The position numbers and the translations under genes are program-made. A stretch of DNA of 17,316 bases, from the NCBI GenBank assembly GCA_003240775.1, contig QFNI01000091.1, forward strand, positions 1-17,316, written 5' to 3'. How positions within the stretch are numbered: the first letter of the stretch is position 1; each line of letters starts with the position of its first letter. The notes under the pieces are model-generated. The model ran no database searches. It was given only the letters and a program-made list of their open reading frames with translations, and was not told where the DNA came from. This document shows, piece after piece, positions 5,733 to 12,404 of this stretch. The stretch is from Mesorhizobium amorphae (lineage in GTDB: Bacteria; Pseudomonadota; Alphaproteobacteria; Rhizobiales; Rhizobiaceae).

Positions 5733-6689
5733 ATGACCCCTTCCCGCCCGTCCGTTTCCGCCTCCCCGCCTGGCCCCGGCCTGTGGCTCGCGCGCGTTCC
5801 GCGCGGCCGCACCTTCCTCGACGCGCTCGACTCCGGCTGGGCGGCGATCGACGTGGGGTTTCGCGGCGACCCGTCCGACGTCCTGTCGGAGGAGGAGGCG
5901 CATGTCCTGATCTCCGAGGAGAACCCGGGCATGAGCTCCGGCTCGATCGATTCGCGGGTCCGCTCCCTGATGTCGCTGAAGGACGCGCCGTCAGGCGACC
6001 TCGTCCTGGTCCGGCCCGGATCGGGCGGCGGCAAGATGTTCGCGGCCAGGCTCGAGGACGGGTTGTCCGAGGCGGGCGGGCTGCCGGCCCGCCGGGTCTC
6101 CGTCATGGCCGGGATCCCGGCTCCCGGGGCGCGGCTTCGCGCCGCGGCCGCCGCTCACGCCTCGTTCTGCCGGATCGCGCTTCCCGGCGCGATTGATGAC
6201 GTCATGGACGCGGTCCGGGCGGCCGGCGGCGGCACCGGCCTGATCTCCCCTGACGCGTCTTTGGTTCGCGACCCGCGCGCCGGCGTCGACGGGCACGGGA
6301 TGGCGCTGATCGTGGAGTCCGTCCTTCGCGGCTCGGGCCTCGTGACCCGGCTGTCGGCCCCCGGCCCGGACGGGGGCGTCGACGTGCTCGCCGCGGGCGG
6401 CCCGTTCGGCCTCGACGACCCGATGGTGGTCCAGGTCAAGTCCGGCCGGTCACCGGCGGGATCGCCGGAGCTTGACGCGCTTCTGGGGGTGATGTCCTCG
6501 CTGCAGGTCCCGCGCGGGATCCTGTTCAGCTGGGCCGGTTTCAGCGCCGCCGCGATCAGGCGCGAGGCGCTGATCTGGGGCCGGGTCCGCCTCCTCGACG
6601 CGGCCTGGCTCCTGCGCGCCGCCCCGCCTCACGCCGGGACGCTTCCCGCTCACCTGTCGGTCATCGTTTCAAGCTGGAAGGCCCTCTGA
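5733..6689 (+). CDS. Mrr-like restriction endonuclease family protein, 318 aa
   Basis: The C-terminal half carries a PD-(D/E)XK nuclease core of the Mrr_cat type: a helix with Glu195 (MALIVESVLRGSGL), GPDGGVDVLAA with Asp217, VVQVK with Gln234 and Lys236, then GILFSWAGFSAAAIRREA. In Mrr enzymes the D...QxK residues cut DNA. The N-terminal half (LWLARVPRGRTFLDALDSG, later GDLVLVRP) resembles the small recognition-type domain found before Mrr_cat in other proteins. The ATG at 5733 is preferred because the conserved part starts just after it; there is no ribosome-binding site, and TAGCAT at 5722-5727 would place the start of transcription at or near the ATG, so the mRNA may be leaderless. The RuvC-like gene follows after two bases, so the two form an operon. 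In a phage such an enzyme could degrade host or rival DNA, which is inference. Confidence 0.75.
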   Translation: MTPSRPSVSASPPGPGLWLARVPRGRTFLDALDSGWAAIDVGFRGDPSDVLSEEEAHVLISEENPGMSSGSIDSRVRSLMSLKDAPSGDLVLVRPGSGGGKMFAARLEDGLSEAGGLPARRVSVMAGIPAPGARLRAAAAAHASFCRIALPGAIDDVMDAVRAAGGGTGLISPDASLVRDPRAGVDGHGMALIVESVLRGSGLVTRLSAPGPDGGVDVLAAGGPFGLDDPMVVQVKSGRSPAGSPELDALLGVMSSLQVPRGILFSWAGFSAAAIRREALIWGRVRLLDAAWLLRAAPPHAGTLPAHLSVIVSSWKAL

Positions 6690-6691
6690 TC

Positions 6692-7225
6692 ATGTTCACC
6701 ATCTGCGCCGTCGACCCGGGCGTCACGGGCGCCATCGCCTTCGCCGAGATCGACCCGGTCTCGGGGGTCATCTCGAACCCTCGCGCATTCGACCTGCCGC
6801 TGTCGGACCTGTTCGGTCCGCGGCCCGAGGTGGACGAGGCCGGGATCCACGCGATCGTCGCGCGGGAGGCGCCCCGGATCGCCGTGATCGAGCACCTGGT
6901 CACGCGGGGCGGGAGTTTCGGCAAGACGGCGCAGTTCAGCAAGGGGAAGTCCTACGTCGCCGCGCGCTCGGCCTTGCGGATATGGTTCGCCTCCGCCGGC
7001 CGTCCCTGCTCGCTGCACCCGGTCGCGCCGGACGTCTGGAAGCGGGCTCTGGACCTGACCGGGACCGAAAAGGATGAATCCCTCCTGCGCGCGATCGCCA
7101 GGTTCCCGGACGCGGCCCCGCTGCTGAGCCGGAAGAAGGATCACGACCGCGCCGAGGCGCTGCTGCTCATCGCCTATTACGCCGATCACCTGATGCGGCG
7201 GAACGAGCCGGTGACGGTCATCTGA
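6692..7225 (+). CDS. RuvC-like Holliday junction resolvase
   Basis: The 177-residue protein has the RNase H-fold layout of RuvC: Asp8 in CAVDPGVTGAIAF (5-17), Glu67 in AVIEHL (64-69), and the C-terminal acid pair in KKDHDRAEALLLIAYY (148-163, Asp150/Asp152). These acids bind two metal ions and cut four-way DNA junctions. It is close to the usual size of RuvC, and no RuvA or RuvB is nearby, as is usual for phage resolvases, which act on branched replication intermediates before packaging. A GGAAGG sequence overlaps the end of the Mrr-like gene and the ATG comes two bases after that gene's stop, so translation is probably coupled. The TTGCTT promoter of the next unit begins just after the stop codon. 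Confidence 0.88.
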   Translation: MFTICAVDPGVTGAIAFAEIDPVSGVISNPRAFDLPLSDLFGPRPEVDEAGIHAIVAREAPRIAVIEHLVTRGGSFGKTAQFSKGKSYVAARSALRIWFASAGRPCSLHPVAPDVWKRALDLTGTEKDESLLRAIARFPDAAPLLSRKKDHDRAEALLLIAYYADHLMRRNEPVTVI

Positions 7226-7230
7226 ACCCG

Positions 7231-7259
7231 TTGCTTCCCCTCTCCGGTTGGGATATGCT
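7231..7259 (+). promoter_or_regulatory. promoter for the 202-aa gene and the ParE-like gene
   Basis: TTGCTT (7231-7236), 17 bp, TATGCT (7254-7259), with a start of transcription expected near 7266 and the ATG at 7295. It matches the spacing and pattern of the other candidates and separates this unit from the Mrr/RuvC pair. Confidence 0.6.
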
Positions 7260-7294
7260 TTGAGGAAAGCGTCAATCCCTGAAATGAGGTTTCC

Positions 7295-7903
7295 ATGTTT
7301 CCAGGACTGATCATCAGCCATGCCCCCGGCGGAGCGAAGACCCCGAAGCCGCGCGACCCGGCGGAGGAGATCCGCGCCCTGACGCGCGCGTTCGCGACGA
7401 GTTCACGCGCGGCCTGCGGCCTTCCCGACCTCAAGGTCGGTGACGTCGTCACCCGGATCGGCGGAAACGGCGAGGCGACGGGACCGATCATGGTGGTCGC
7501 GGAGCTCAGCGAGGCGACGGTCGCCGCCGGCGACCCGAACCGTTACGTTTCCGGGGTTTTTCATGAGCCCGTGCTCGACGTCATGCTGATGGCGGTTGAT
7601 GGCCAGAACATGCGCGTCTACCAGATGGGCTGGAGCGGCAACCTTCGCCTGGTCGACCCGGACCTGGTGGCGGCGGCGCTCGACGGCTTCGATCCCGCAG
7701 CGAACCCGCCGCCTGACGGTGTCCGTCCGCGGGCGCTGGCGGGCGGCCGGGAGGCGGGGTTCGACGCCCCGCGGGGCCCCTTCGGCGTCGATGACCTCCC
7801 CCCGGAGGTTCTCGAGAAGGCGATCTCCGCTCTCGGATCCGACGCCGGCGGGGAGCGCCGTTCCCCCTGGACGGGGTCCGATGACGGGAAGGGCGAGGCA
7901 TGA
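7295..7903 (+). CDS. hypothetical protein, 202 aa
   Basis: No family recognised. Residues about 44-125 look folded: LPDLKVGDVVTRIGGNGEAT, then PIMVVAELSE, VLDVMLMAVDG and MRVYQMGWSGNLRLVD, a beta-rich segment resembling a small SH3-like or barrel domain. The tail after about 130 is rich in Pro, Gly, Asp and Arg and is probably disordered. The ATG at 7295 has a short AGG-type ribosome-binding site. The stop overlaps the start of the ParE-like gene by four bases (ATGA, 7900-7903), so the two are coupled. That link suggests a role near DNA topology or replication, but this is only context. Confidence 0.8.
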   Translation: MFPGLIISHAPGGAKTPKPRDPAEEIRALTRAFATSSRAACGLPDLKVGDVVTRIGGNGEATGPIMVVAELSEATVAAGDPNRYVSGVFHEPVLDVMLMAVDGQNMRVYQMGWSGNLRLVDPDLVAAALDGFDPAANPPPDGVRPRALAGGREAGFDAPRGPFGVDDLPPEVLEKAISALGSDAGGERRSPWTGSDDGKGEA

Positions 7904-9813
7904 GCTACGACGCCTCCTCCATCGAGGTCCTCGAGGGGCTCGAGGCCGTCCGCAAGCGGCCGGGCATGTATATCGGCGGCACCGACGACCGCGCCTTCCA
8001 CCACATGGCGGCGGAGATCCTCGACAACTCGATGGACGAGGCGGTTGCCGGCCACGCGACCCGGATCGACGTCCTGCTCCGCGCCGACGGGTTCGTCGTC
8101 ATCACCGATGACGGGCGCGGCATCCCGGTCGACCCGCACCCCAAGTTCCCCGGCAAGTCCGCGCTCGAGGTGATCCTCTGCACGCTGCATGCCGGCGGCA
8201 AGTTCGGCGGCGACGCCTACGCGACCTCGGGCGGCCTGCACGGGGTCGGCGCCTCGGTCGTGAACGCGCTGTCGGAGAGCATGATCGTCCGGGTCCGCCG
8301 GGGCGGTTGGTCGCATGAGCAGTCGTTCTCTCGCGGCGCGCCGACCGGCCCCGTGAGGAGGGTCGAGCGCGCCCAGGGGACGGGGACGGAGGTCTCGTTC
8401 CGGCCGGACCCGGAGATCTTCGGGGAGAGGTCGTTCCGGCCGTCGCGCCTGCATCTCATGGCGCGCTCGAAGGCTTTCCTGTTCGCCGGCGTGACGATCA
8501 CGTGGCGGACGGAGATCGAGGAGGACGGCGTTCCGGCGGAGGAGTCGTTCCACTACGAGGACGGGCTGATCGGGCGCCTTCGCGAGGAGACCGACGGCGC
8601 GCTCGGCGCCGCCGGCCGGGTCTTCGCGGGGTCGATCCCGTTCTCGCGCCGGTTCGGCGTTCCCGGCAAGGCGGAATGGGCCGTCGTCTGGCCGCCGTCG
8701 CGGGACGGGTTCTCCCGCTCCTGGTGCAACACGGTGCCCACCCCCGACGGGGGCACGCACCTGTCGGGGTTCTGGTCCGCCGTCCTGAAGGGGGTTCGCG
8801 GCTTCTGCGAGCGCGCGGGCAACGCGAAGGGGCAGATCCTGACCCGTGAGGACGTCGCCTCGTCGGGCTGCGCCCTCATCTCATGCTTCATCTCGGAGCC
8901 GGAGTTCGTCGGCCAGACCAAGGAGCGGCTGTCCTCGCCCGAGGCGAGCCGCATGGTCGAGGCGACCGTGCTGAGCGCTTTCGAGGACTGGGCGGCGGAG
9001 GACCCGAAGGGCGCCGCCGCGATCGCCGACCTGGCGATCATGCGCGCCGAGGAGCGGATCCGGCGCAAGGCGGAGAAGGAGACGGAGCGCAAGACCGCGA
9101 CCGTCCGGCTGCGCCTTCCCGGGAAGCTCGCCGATTGCTCGACGCGGACCGCCGAGGGGACCGAGCTTTTCCTCGTCGAGGGGGACAGCGCCGGCGGCTC
9201 CGCCAAGATGGCGCGGGACCGCCGCACCCAGGCGATCCTGCCGCTGCGAGGCAAGGTCCTCAACGTGCTCGGTGCCGCGTCCGGCAAGGCGTCTTCGAAC
9301 GCGGAGCTGGCCGACATGGTTGCCGCGATCGGCGCCGGGCAGGGGTCCCGCTTCGACCTCGAGGCGATGCGATACGGCAAGGTCATCATCATGACGGACG
9401 CCGACATCGACGGGTCCCACATCGCCACGCTGCTGATCACCTTCTTCCACGAGGCGATGCGGCCGCTGATCACGGCCGGCCGCCTGTTCCTGGCCGCGCC
9501 GCCGCTCTACCGCGTCTCGCGCGGCGCGAACCGTCGCTACGCGGCGGACGAGACGGAGCGGGACGCGATCGCCGCCTCCATCGAGGGGCGGGGCGAGGTC
9601 ACGATCCAGCGGTTCAAGGGCCTCGGGGAGATGGACCCGAAGGACCTGCGGGAGACGACGATGGCGCCGCAGACGCGCCGCCTGATCCGTCTCGGGATCG
9701 CCGACGAGGCGGAGGTCGCGGATACGCTGGACAGGCTGATGGGCAAGCGCCCGGAGGCCCGCTTCGAGTTCATCTCGCGCAACGCGAAATTCGCCGACGC
9801 TGACGCGGCGTGA
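7900..9813 (+). CDS. parE: type IIA topoisomerase ATPase subunit (ParE/GyrB-like)
   Basis: The 637-residue protein is a full-length B subunit. The GHKL ATPase domain has EILDNSMDEA (39-48), DDGRGIPVD (70-78) and GGLHGVGASVVNAL (111-124). The transducer domain has FVGQTKERL (336-344) with the ATP-sensing Gln-Thr-Lys. The Toprim domain has EGDSAGGSA (427-435), PLRGKVLNV (448-456) and TDADIDGSHI (499-508), followed by RFKGLGEM (571-578). With an A subunit (ParC or GyrA) it would pass one duplex through another to relax or decatenate DNA. KLADCST before Toprim and the compact length favour ParE over GyrB, which usually has a longer Toprim insert. No A subunit is in the window, so it may lie elsewhere in the genome or the protein may pair with the host subunit. 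The start overlaps the previous gene's stop. Confidence 0.95.
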   Translation: MSYDASSIEVLEGLEAVRKRPGMYIGGTDDRAFHHMAAEILDNSMDEAVAGHATRIDVLLRADGFVVITDDGRGIPVDPHPKFPGKSALEVILCTLHAGGKFGGDAYATSGGLHGVGASVVNALSESMIVRVRRGGWSHEQSFSRGAPTGPVRRVERAQGTGTEVSFRPDPEIFGERSFRPSRLHLMARSKAFLFAGVTITWRTEIEEDGVPAEESFHYEDGLIGRLREETDGALGAAGRVFAGSIPFSRRFGVPGKAEWAVVWPPSRDGFSRSWCNTVPTPDGGTHLSGFWSAVLKGVRGFCERAGNAKGQILTREDVASSGCALISCFISEPEFVGQTKERLSSPEASRMVEATVLSAFEDWAAEDPKGAAAIADLAIMRAEERIRRKAEKETERKTATVRLRLPGKLADCSTRTAEGTELFLVEGDSAGGSAKMARDRRTQAILPLRGKVLNVLGAASGKASSNAELADMVAAIGAGQGSRFDLEAMRYGKVIIMTDADIDGSHIATLLITFFHEAMRPLITAGRLFLAAPPLYRVSRGANRRYAADETERDAIAASIEGRGEVTIQRFKGLGEMDPKDLRETTMAPQTRRLIRLGIADEAEVADTLDRLMGKRPEARFEFISRNAKFADADAA

Positions 9814-9841
9814 CGGCGTCCTCGGGACGGAGATCTCTTAC

Positions 9842-9867
9842 GGGGGCGGTCCGGAAACCGCCCCCTT
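9842..9867 (+). terminator. hairpin after the ParE-like gene
   Basis: A 9-bp stem GGGGGCGGT (9842-9850) with its complement (9857-9865), 6-base loop, followed by only two T residues. It sits between two convergent genes and could stop transcription from either side, though the T tract is poor. Confidence 0.5.
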
Positions 9868-10331
9868 CACGGCCCCGGGCCGTCGGCGGCCGGGAGGAGG
9901 GACCCCGGACAGGCCGTGACCGTCGTCTCGAGGGAGGCGTCTGCGACGTCCCGGGGGCCGTATCTCATCAGCGCGCCCCGCTCGACCAGGGCCGTGATCC
10001 CGTCCAGGCTCGCGTCCGCCCGGTCCCCGAACCGTCCCGGGAAGCTCCTCTCCACGTGTTCGAACAGGTCCCCCTCCGGGGACTCGCCGAGCGCGTCGCG
10101 GACGACGGGCCCCGTCGGGGCCTGGTGAACGGAGAGCACGTGCAGGACGCGCGCCCCCTCGTCGTCGTCATTGTCGGTGATCACCACGAAATGGCCGCCG
10201 TGCGCCCGCACCGCGGCGATCGCGTGAACGTGGCACATGCCCTGCATCCAGTCCGATTCGAGGGGCGCGGGGGCGGAACGATCCCGCAACGCGCCCGGCC
10301 TCCGGACGTCATCCCGGGTCCGTCCGCTCAT
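9867..10331 (-). CDS. hypothetical protein, 154 aa, with Cys-His motif
   Basis: The start at 10331 is supported by AGGAGGCGAGG directly upstream; the longest frame would add 20 residues. The central part reads DWMQGMCHVHAIAAVRAHGG, then HFVVITDNDDDEG, VLHVLSVH and VVRDALGESPEG. A Cys-His pair at the start of an Ala-rich helix, followed by a strand, a His in HVLSVH and an acidic D-A-L-G, is the order seen in small papain-like or Cys/His phage proteins of unknown role, so a cysteine hydrolase fold is possible but not established. The gene converges on the ParE-like gene and is served by its own TTGATT-N17-CATGAT promoter. Confidence 0.7.
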   Translation of the reverse strand: MSGRTRDDVRRPGALRDRSAPAPLESDWMQGMCHVHAIAAVRAHGGHFVVITDNDDDEGARVLHVLSVHQAPTGPVVRDALGESPEGDLFEHVERSFPGRFGDRADASLDGITALVERGALMRYGPRDVADASLETTVTACPGSLLPAADGPGP

Positions 10332-10362
10332 CCTCGCCTCCTCCTCGGCGCGCCCCGCGGCG

Positions 10363-10391
10363 ATCATGCCCGGGATCCTCGCGCGAATCAA
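10363..10391 (-). promoter_or_regulatory. promoter for the 154-aa gene
   Basis: TTGATT (10391-10386), 17 bp, CATGAT (10368-10363) on the minus strand, about 30 bases before the start codon at 10331. It is arranged back to back with the promoter at 10422-10450. Confidence 0.6.
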
Positions 10392-10421
10392 CGCTCAGCT
10401 CATCCCCGCCGGTCCGGCGCG

Positions 10422-10450
10422 TTGCACATTTCCCGCCACGGGGTCATCAT
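10422..10450 (+). promoter_or_regulatory. promoter for the 240-aa gene
   Basis: TTGCAC (10422-10427), 17 bp, CATCAT (10445-10450), about 36 bases before the ATG at 10486. Confidence 0.6.
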
Positions 10451-10485
10451 CCCGGCCGACCTTGCTCGGATCGGAGGGGATGACC

Positions 10486-11208
10486 ATGAGGAAAGAAGAC
10501 GGATTCGTCGCGGCCGCGATCAGGCTCGCCGTTCTCGCGCGTCGCGCGGATGACGCGGGCTTCGTTGATCCCGCCCCCGTCAACCTGGAGCGCGCCGCCC
10601 GCGCCCTCGCGGCGGGCGACGTTCGCGGCTGCGCCAACGCCTTCTCGATGATCCTGGGCCGGGGCATCATCTCCCAGATCGCGTCCGGCAGGGACGTCGG
10701 CGGCGTCCCCGCGGACGCGGTCCTGGAGGACGCCTGGGCCCTCATCAAGGGGCAGGTCCCCCCCGCCAGGCCGGCCATGATCGGCTCCGAGGCGGCCGCC
10801 GCGCGCGCCCTCATCGCGACCCCGGAGACGCCCGAGAACCGCGACCTGGCGGTCGTCAGCGCGATCGGCGACGCCTTGACGCTGATCCGGAACGAGGTCG
10901 AGGCCCTCTCCTCCCGGCACCGGAACAGGCTCGTGTCCCTCCCGGCCGGCTCGGACGAGGCGTTCGGCCACGACGCCGGATACGTCATCGGCATGACGCT
11001 CGGCCCGGATCCGGACGCCCCGGTCCTGGTCACCCTCGGGATGGTCGGCGGCGACGAGCCCCGGGGGCGAACGGCCACCTTCCCGATCGGCGACATCCCC
11101 GACCTTTCCGGCCGGCATCCGCTGCGGGACGCGTTCCTCGTCGACGGGATGGTCCTCACCGCGGAGGAGGTCGCCGCCGGCCGCCGGGACGAACCCTCCC
11201 CCGCGTGA
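10486..11208 (+). CDS. hypothetical protein, 240 aa
   Basis: No family recognised. The first 150 residues are mostly helical and rich in Ala and Arg (RKEDGFVAAAIRLAVLARR, VNLERAARALAAGDVRGC, AWALIKGQVPPARPAMIG). The last 80 are beta-rich (GYVIGMTLGPDPDAPVLV, TATFPIGDIPDLS, AFLVDGMVLTAEE). There is no signal peptide or membrane segment. GGAGGGG lies 6 bases before the chosen ATG at 10486; a second ATG two codons earlier abuts that ribosome-binding site and is less likely. The gene is monocistronic, between its own promoter and a strong hairpin at 11227-11260. Confidence 0.8.
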   Translation: MRKEDGFVAAAIRLAVLARRADDAGFVDPAPVNLERAARALAAGDVRGCANAFSMILGRGIISQIASGRDVGGVPADAVLEDAWALIKGQVPPARPAMIGSEAAAARALIATPETPENRDLAVVSAIGDALTLIRNEVEALSSRHRNRLVSLPAGSDEAFGHDAGYVIGMTLGPDPDAPVLVTLGMVGGDEPRGRTATFPIGDIPDLSGRHPLRDAFLVDGMVLTAEEVAAGRRDEPSPA

Positions 11209-11226
11209 GAGCCTGATTCTGACCCG

Positions 11227-11260
11227 GGCCGGGCTCCCGAGGATCCCCGGGAGCCCGGCC
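11227..11260 (+). terminator. hairpin after the 240-aa gene
   Basis: GGCCGGGCTCCCG (11227-11239) pairs with its complement (11248-11260), a 13-bp stem with an 8-base loop, 18 bases after the stop codon. There is no T tract, so it may protect the mRNA end rather than terminate alone. A weaker stem ATGCT/AGCAT followed by ATTTT lies at 11285-11304. Confidence 0.5.
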
Positions 11261-11280
11261 GAAACGGCCGGACCATGCGC

Positions 11281-11462
11281 AATCATGCTCTCCGAAGCAT
11301 ATTTTAATCGTTGATTATCATACAGATACGTCTTTCTTCAAAAAATATCGCCGGACCCGGTTGAAAACGTCTTGCAACCTTTCGGGCTTTTCGTCACTCT
11401 TATGGCACCCGGACCGATGAGCGGCCCGGAACGATCAACGCCGAACCTGGAGGGCGCCCGCT
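11281..11462. other. AT-rich intergenic segment
   Basis: Positions 11281-11360 are AT-rich for this window (runs such as ATATTTTAATCG and CAAAAAATAT). They probably hold the promoter of the 30-codon ORF, but I cannot choose a convincing -35/-10 pair with 17-bp spacing. Confidence 0.4.
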
Positions 11463-11555
11463 ATGATCCGCATCGTTTCGCGACAGTCGTATCGCTCGCC
11501 GGCCAAGAGCTGGCAGGGTAACGGAACCCGGGTCACGGCGGTGACCATGATCTGA
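11463..11555 (+). CDS. small ORF, 30 aa
   Basis: ATG at 11463 is preceded by GGAGGG at a good distance and the frame reads MIRIVSRQSYRSPAKSWQGN and stops at 11553-11555. The product is short and basic with no recognisable family. Its last codons fall within two small hairpins (11531-11546 and 11548-11561), so it may be a leader peptide whose translation affects the folded RNA behind it. That is inference. Confidence 0.4.
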   Translation: MIRIVSRQSYRSPAKSWQGNGTRVTAVTMI

Positions 11556-11641
11556 GGATCAGAAGACCGCCGAGCCCCGCAAGGGGCGAGAGTTTCGAGG
11601 ACCGGCCGATCGGCCGCCCCTCACAAGAACTCCCGGCGGTC
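11531..11641 (+). ncRNA. candidate structured RNA or leader element
   Basis: Consecutive hairpins occur: GGTCAC/GTGACC (11531-11546), TGATC/GATCA (11548-11561), and a closed domain in which GACCGCCG (11565-11572) pairs with CGGCGGTC (11634-11641). Inside that domain are CCCC-GCAA-GGGG (11575-11586, a GNRA tetraloop) and a GAGG...GGCC/GGCC...CCTC arm (11597-11622), giving a three-way junction. I recognise no known family. Confidence 0.35.
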
Positions 11642-11688
11642 ACACTCTCCCAAGAGACGCGACGTCGGGCGGCCTGAAAGAGCGGCCG

Positions 11689-11717
11689 TTGCTGTTTGAC
11701 ATCGTTGCGGACATGAT
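11689..11717 (+). promoter_or_regulatory. promoter for the tRNA array
   Basis: TTGCTG (11689-11694), 17 bp, CATGAT (11712-11717). No protein gene follows; the next plus-strand genes are the tRNAs from 12043, so this is the likely array promoter. A TTGACA hexamer at 11696-11701 is overlapping but lacks a -10 at the right distance. Confidence 0.5.
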
Positions 11718-12042
11718 CCTCGTCCCCTTAGCCGAACCCGGTCAGATGCCGGTCGACGCGATGATAGGGATACCGGGCGGGGATCGGCGTCGAGGGGTCG
11801 GGTTCGCCGCCCCTCGCGCATCCGATTGTCCGCCCGGCCCCTGCCGCCTCACGGCGTCGGGGCCGGGCGGTGATCGAAGGTGACCCGCCGACGGCGGGGC
11901 GCGTCCCCTGGCCCTTGACGGGCCGGTCCGGCCGGGTGCGGCGCGGGCTCGCGGGGGCGGATGACGCCCTTCCGTCGCCGGGTCATCCTGAGGGATGACC
12001 CTCCGGCGAGGATTGACGAGTCTCCTCGCCGGGCAGTCGGCC
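11718..12042 (+). other. hairpin-rich leader before the first tRNA
   Basis: No coding gene is supported here. The stretch holds strong hairpins: CGAGGGG/CCCCTCG (11791-11797 with 11810-11816); an 11-bp stem CGCCCGGCCCC (11831-11841 with 11859-11869) with an inner GCCG/CGGC; GGTCATCC/GGATGACC (11981-11988 with 11993-12000); and CCGGCGAGGA with its complement (12003-12012 with 12023-12032). They may be processing sites or transcription attenuators for the tRNA transcript. Confidence 0.45.
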
Positions 12043-12119
12043 CGGACCGTGGCGCAGCCTGGTAGCGCGTCCGCCTGGGGGGCGGAAGGTCGCGGGTTCG
12101 AACCCCGCCGGTCCGACCA
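12043..12119 (+). tRNA. tRNA-Pro(GGG)
   Basis: Complete cloverleaf of 77 bases: acceptor CGGACCG/CGGTCCG, D-arm GCGC/GCGC, anticodon stem TCCGC/GCGGA with loop CTGGGGG, T-loop TTCGAAC, discriminator A and encoded CCA. Confidence 0.95.
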
Positions 12120-12162
12120 GAAACGATATGACGGATGATGACGAACGGCGCCGACGAGGCGA

Positions 12163-12239
12163 CGGAGTGTGGCGCAGCCTGGTAGCGCACCTGCTTCGGG
12201 AGCAGGGGGCCGGAGGTTCGAATCCTCTCACTCCGACCA
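12163..12239 (+). tRNA. tRNA-Pro(CGG)
   Basis: Acceptor CGGAGTG/CACTCCG, anticodon stem CCTGC/GCAGG with loop TTCGGGA (anticodon CGG), T-loop TTCGAAT, encoded CCA. It is followed by the first of the tRNA-tail duplication units. Confidence 0.95.
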
Positions 12240-12351
12240 ACGGGAGGGGCCTTTGCGGGTTTGAACCGAAGGCCTCTGGCTTCGTGCGGAGGGCGTTTCC
12301 CCGGAGCGCGAAGACTGGGGGTCGCGAGTTCGAATCTCGCCGCTCCGACCA
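12240..12351 (+). repeat. tRNA-tail duplication unit 1 (after tRNA-Pro)
   Basis: The unit ends in a diverged copy of the T-arm, acceptor 3' strand and CCA of tRNA-Pro (about 12323-12351). Before it, CTTCGTGC (12281-12288) pairs with GCGCGAAG (12306-12313), enclosing the GCGGAG core at 12287-12292. No D-arm or anticodon arm is present, so it cannot be a working tRNA. The stretch 12302-12351 by chance also keeps a matching acceptor, CGGAGCG/CGCTCCG. Confidence 0.6.
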
Positions 12352-12360
12352 ACGACAAGG

Positions 12361-12388
12361 GGCCTCCGCGGGATTTCCGCCGGAGGCC
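12361..12388 (-). terminator. hairpin after the secreted-protein gene
   Basis: GGCCTCCG (12361-12368) pairs with CGGAGGCC (12381-12388). On the minus strand it follows the stop at 12405-12407 by about 17 bases. The T content after the stem is low. Confidence 0.5.
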
Positions 12389-12404
12389 GCCGGCCGCGCG
12401 CAGC

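Noticed and set aside
10237..10485. N-terminal extension of the 240-residue gene
   Set aside because: It would overlap the opposite gene and two promoters, while a good ribosome-binding site lies at 10473-10479.
11463..11724. tmRNA or RNase P RNA in the folded leader
   Set aside because: No tRNA-like Ala acceptor/T-arm pair, tag reading frame or conserved RNase P core is visible.
11689..11883. 64-codon frame from a TTG after the structured leader
   Set aside because: It has no ribosome-binding site, uses TTA and ATA codons rare at this GC level, overlaps the promoter and a strong hairpin, and has no motif.
12302..12351. Minimal tRNA with matching acceptor CGGAGCG/CGCTCCG
   Set aside because: It lacks both D and anticodon arms; the GCGGAG core and position show it belongs to the duplication units.
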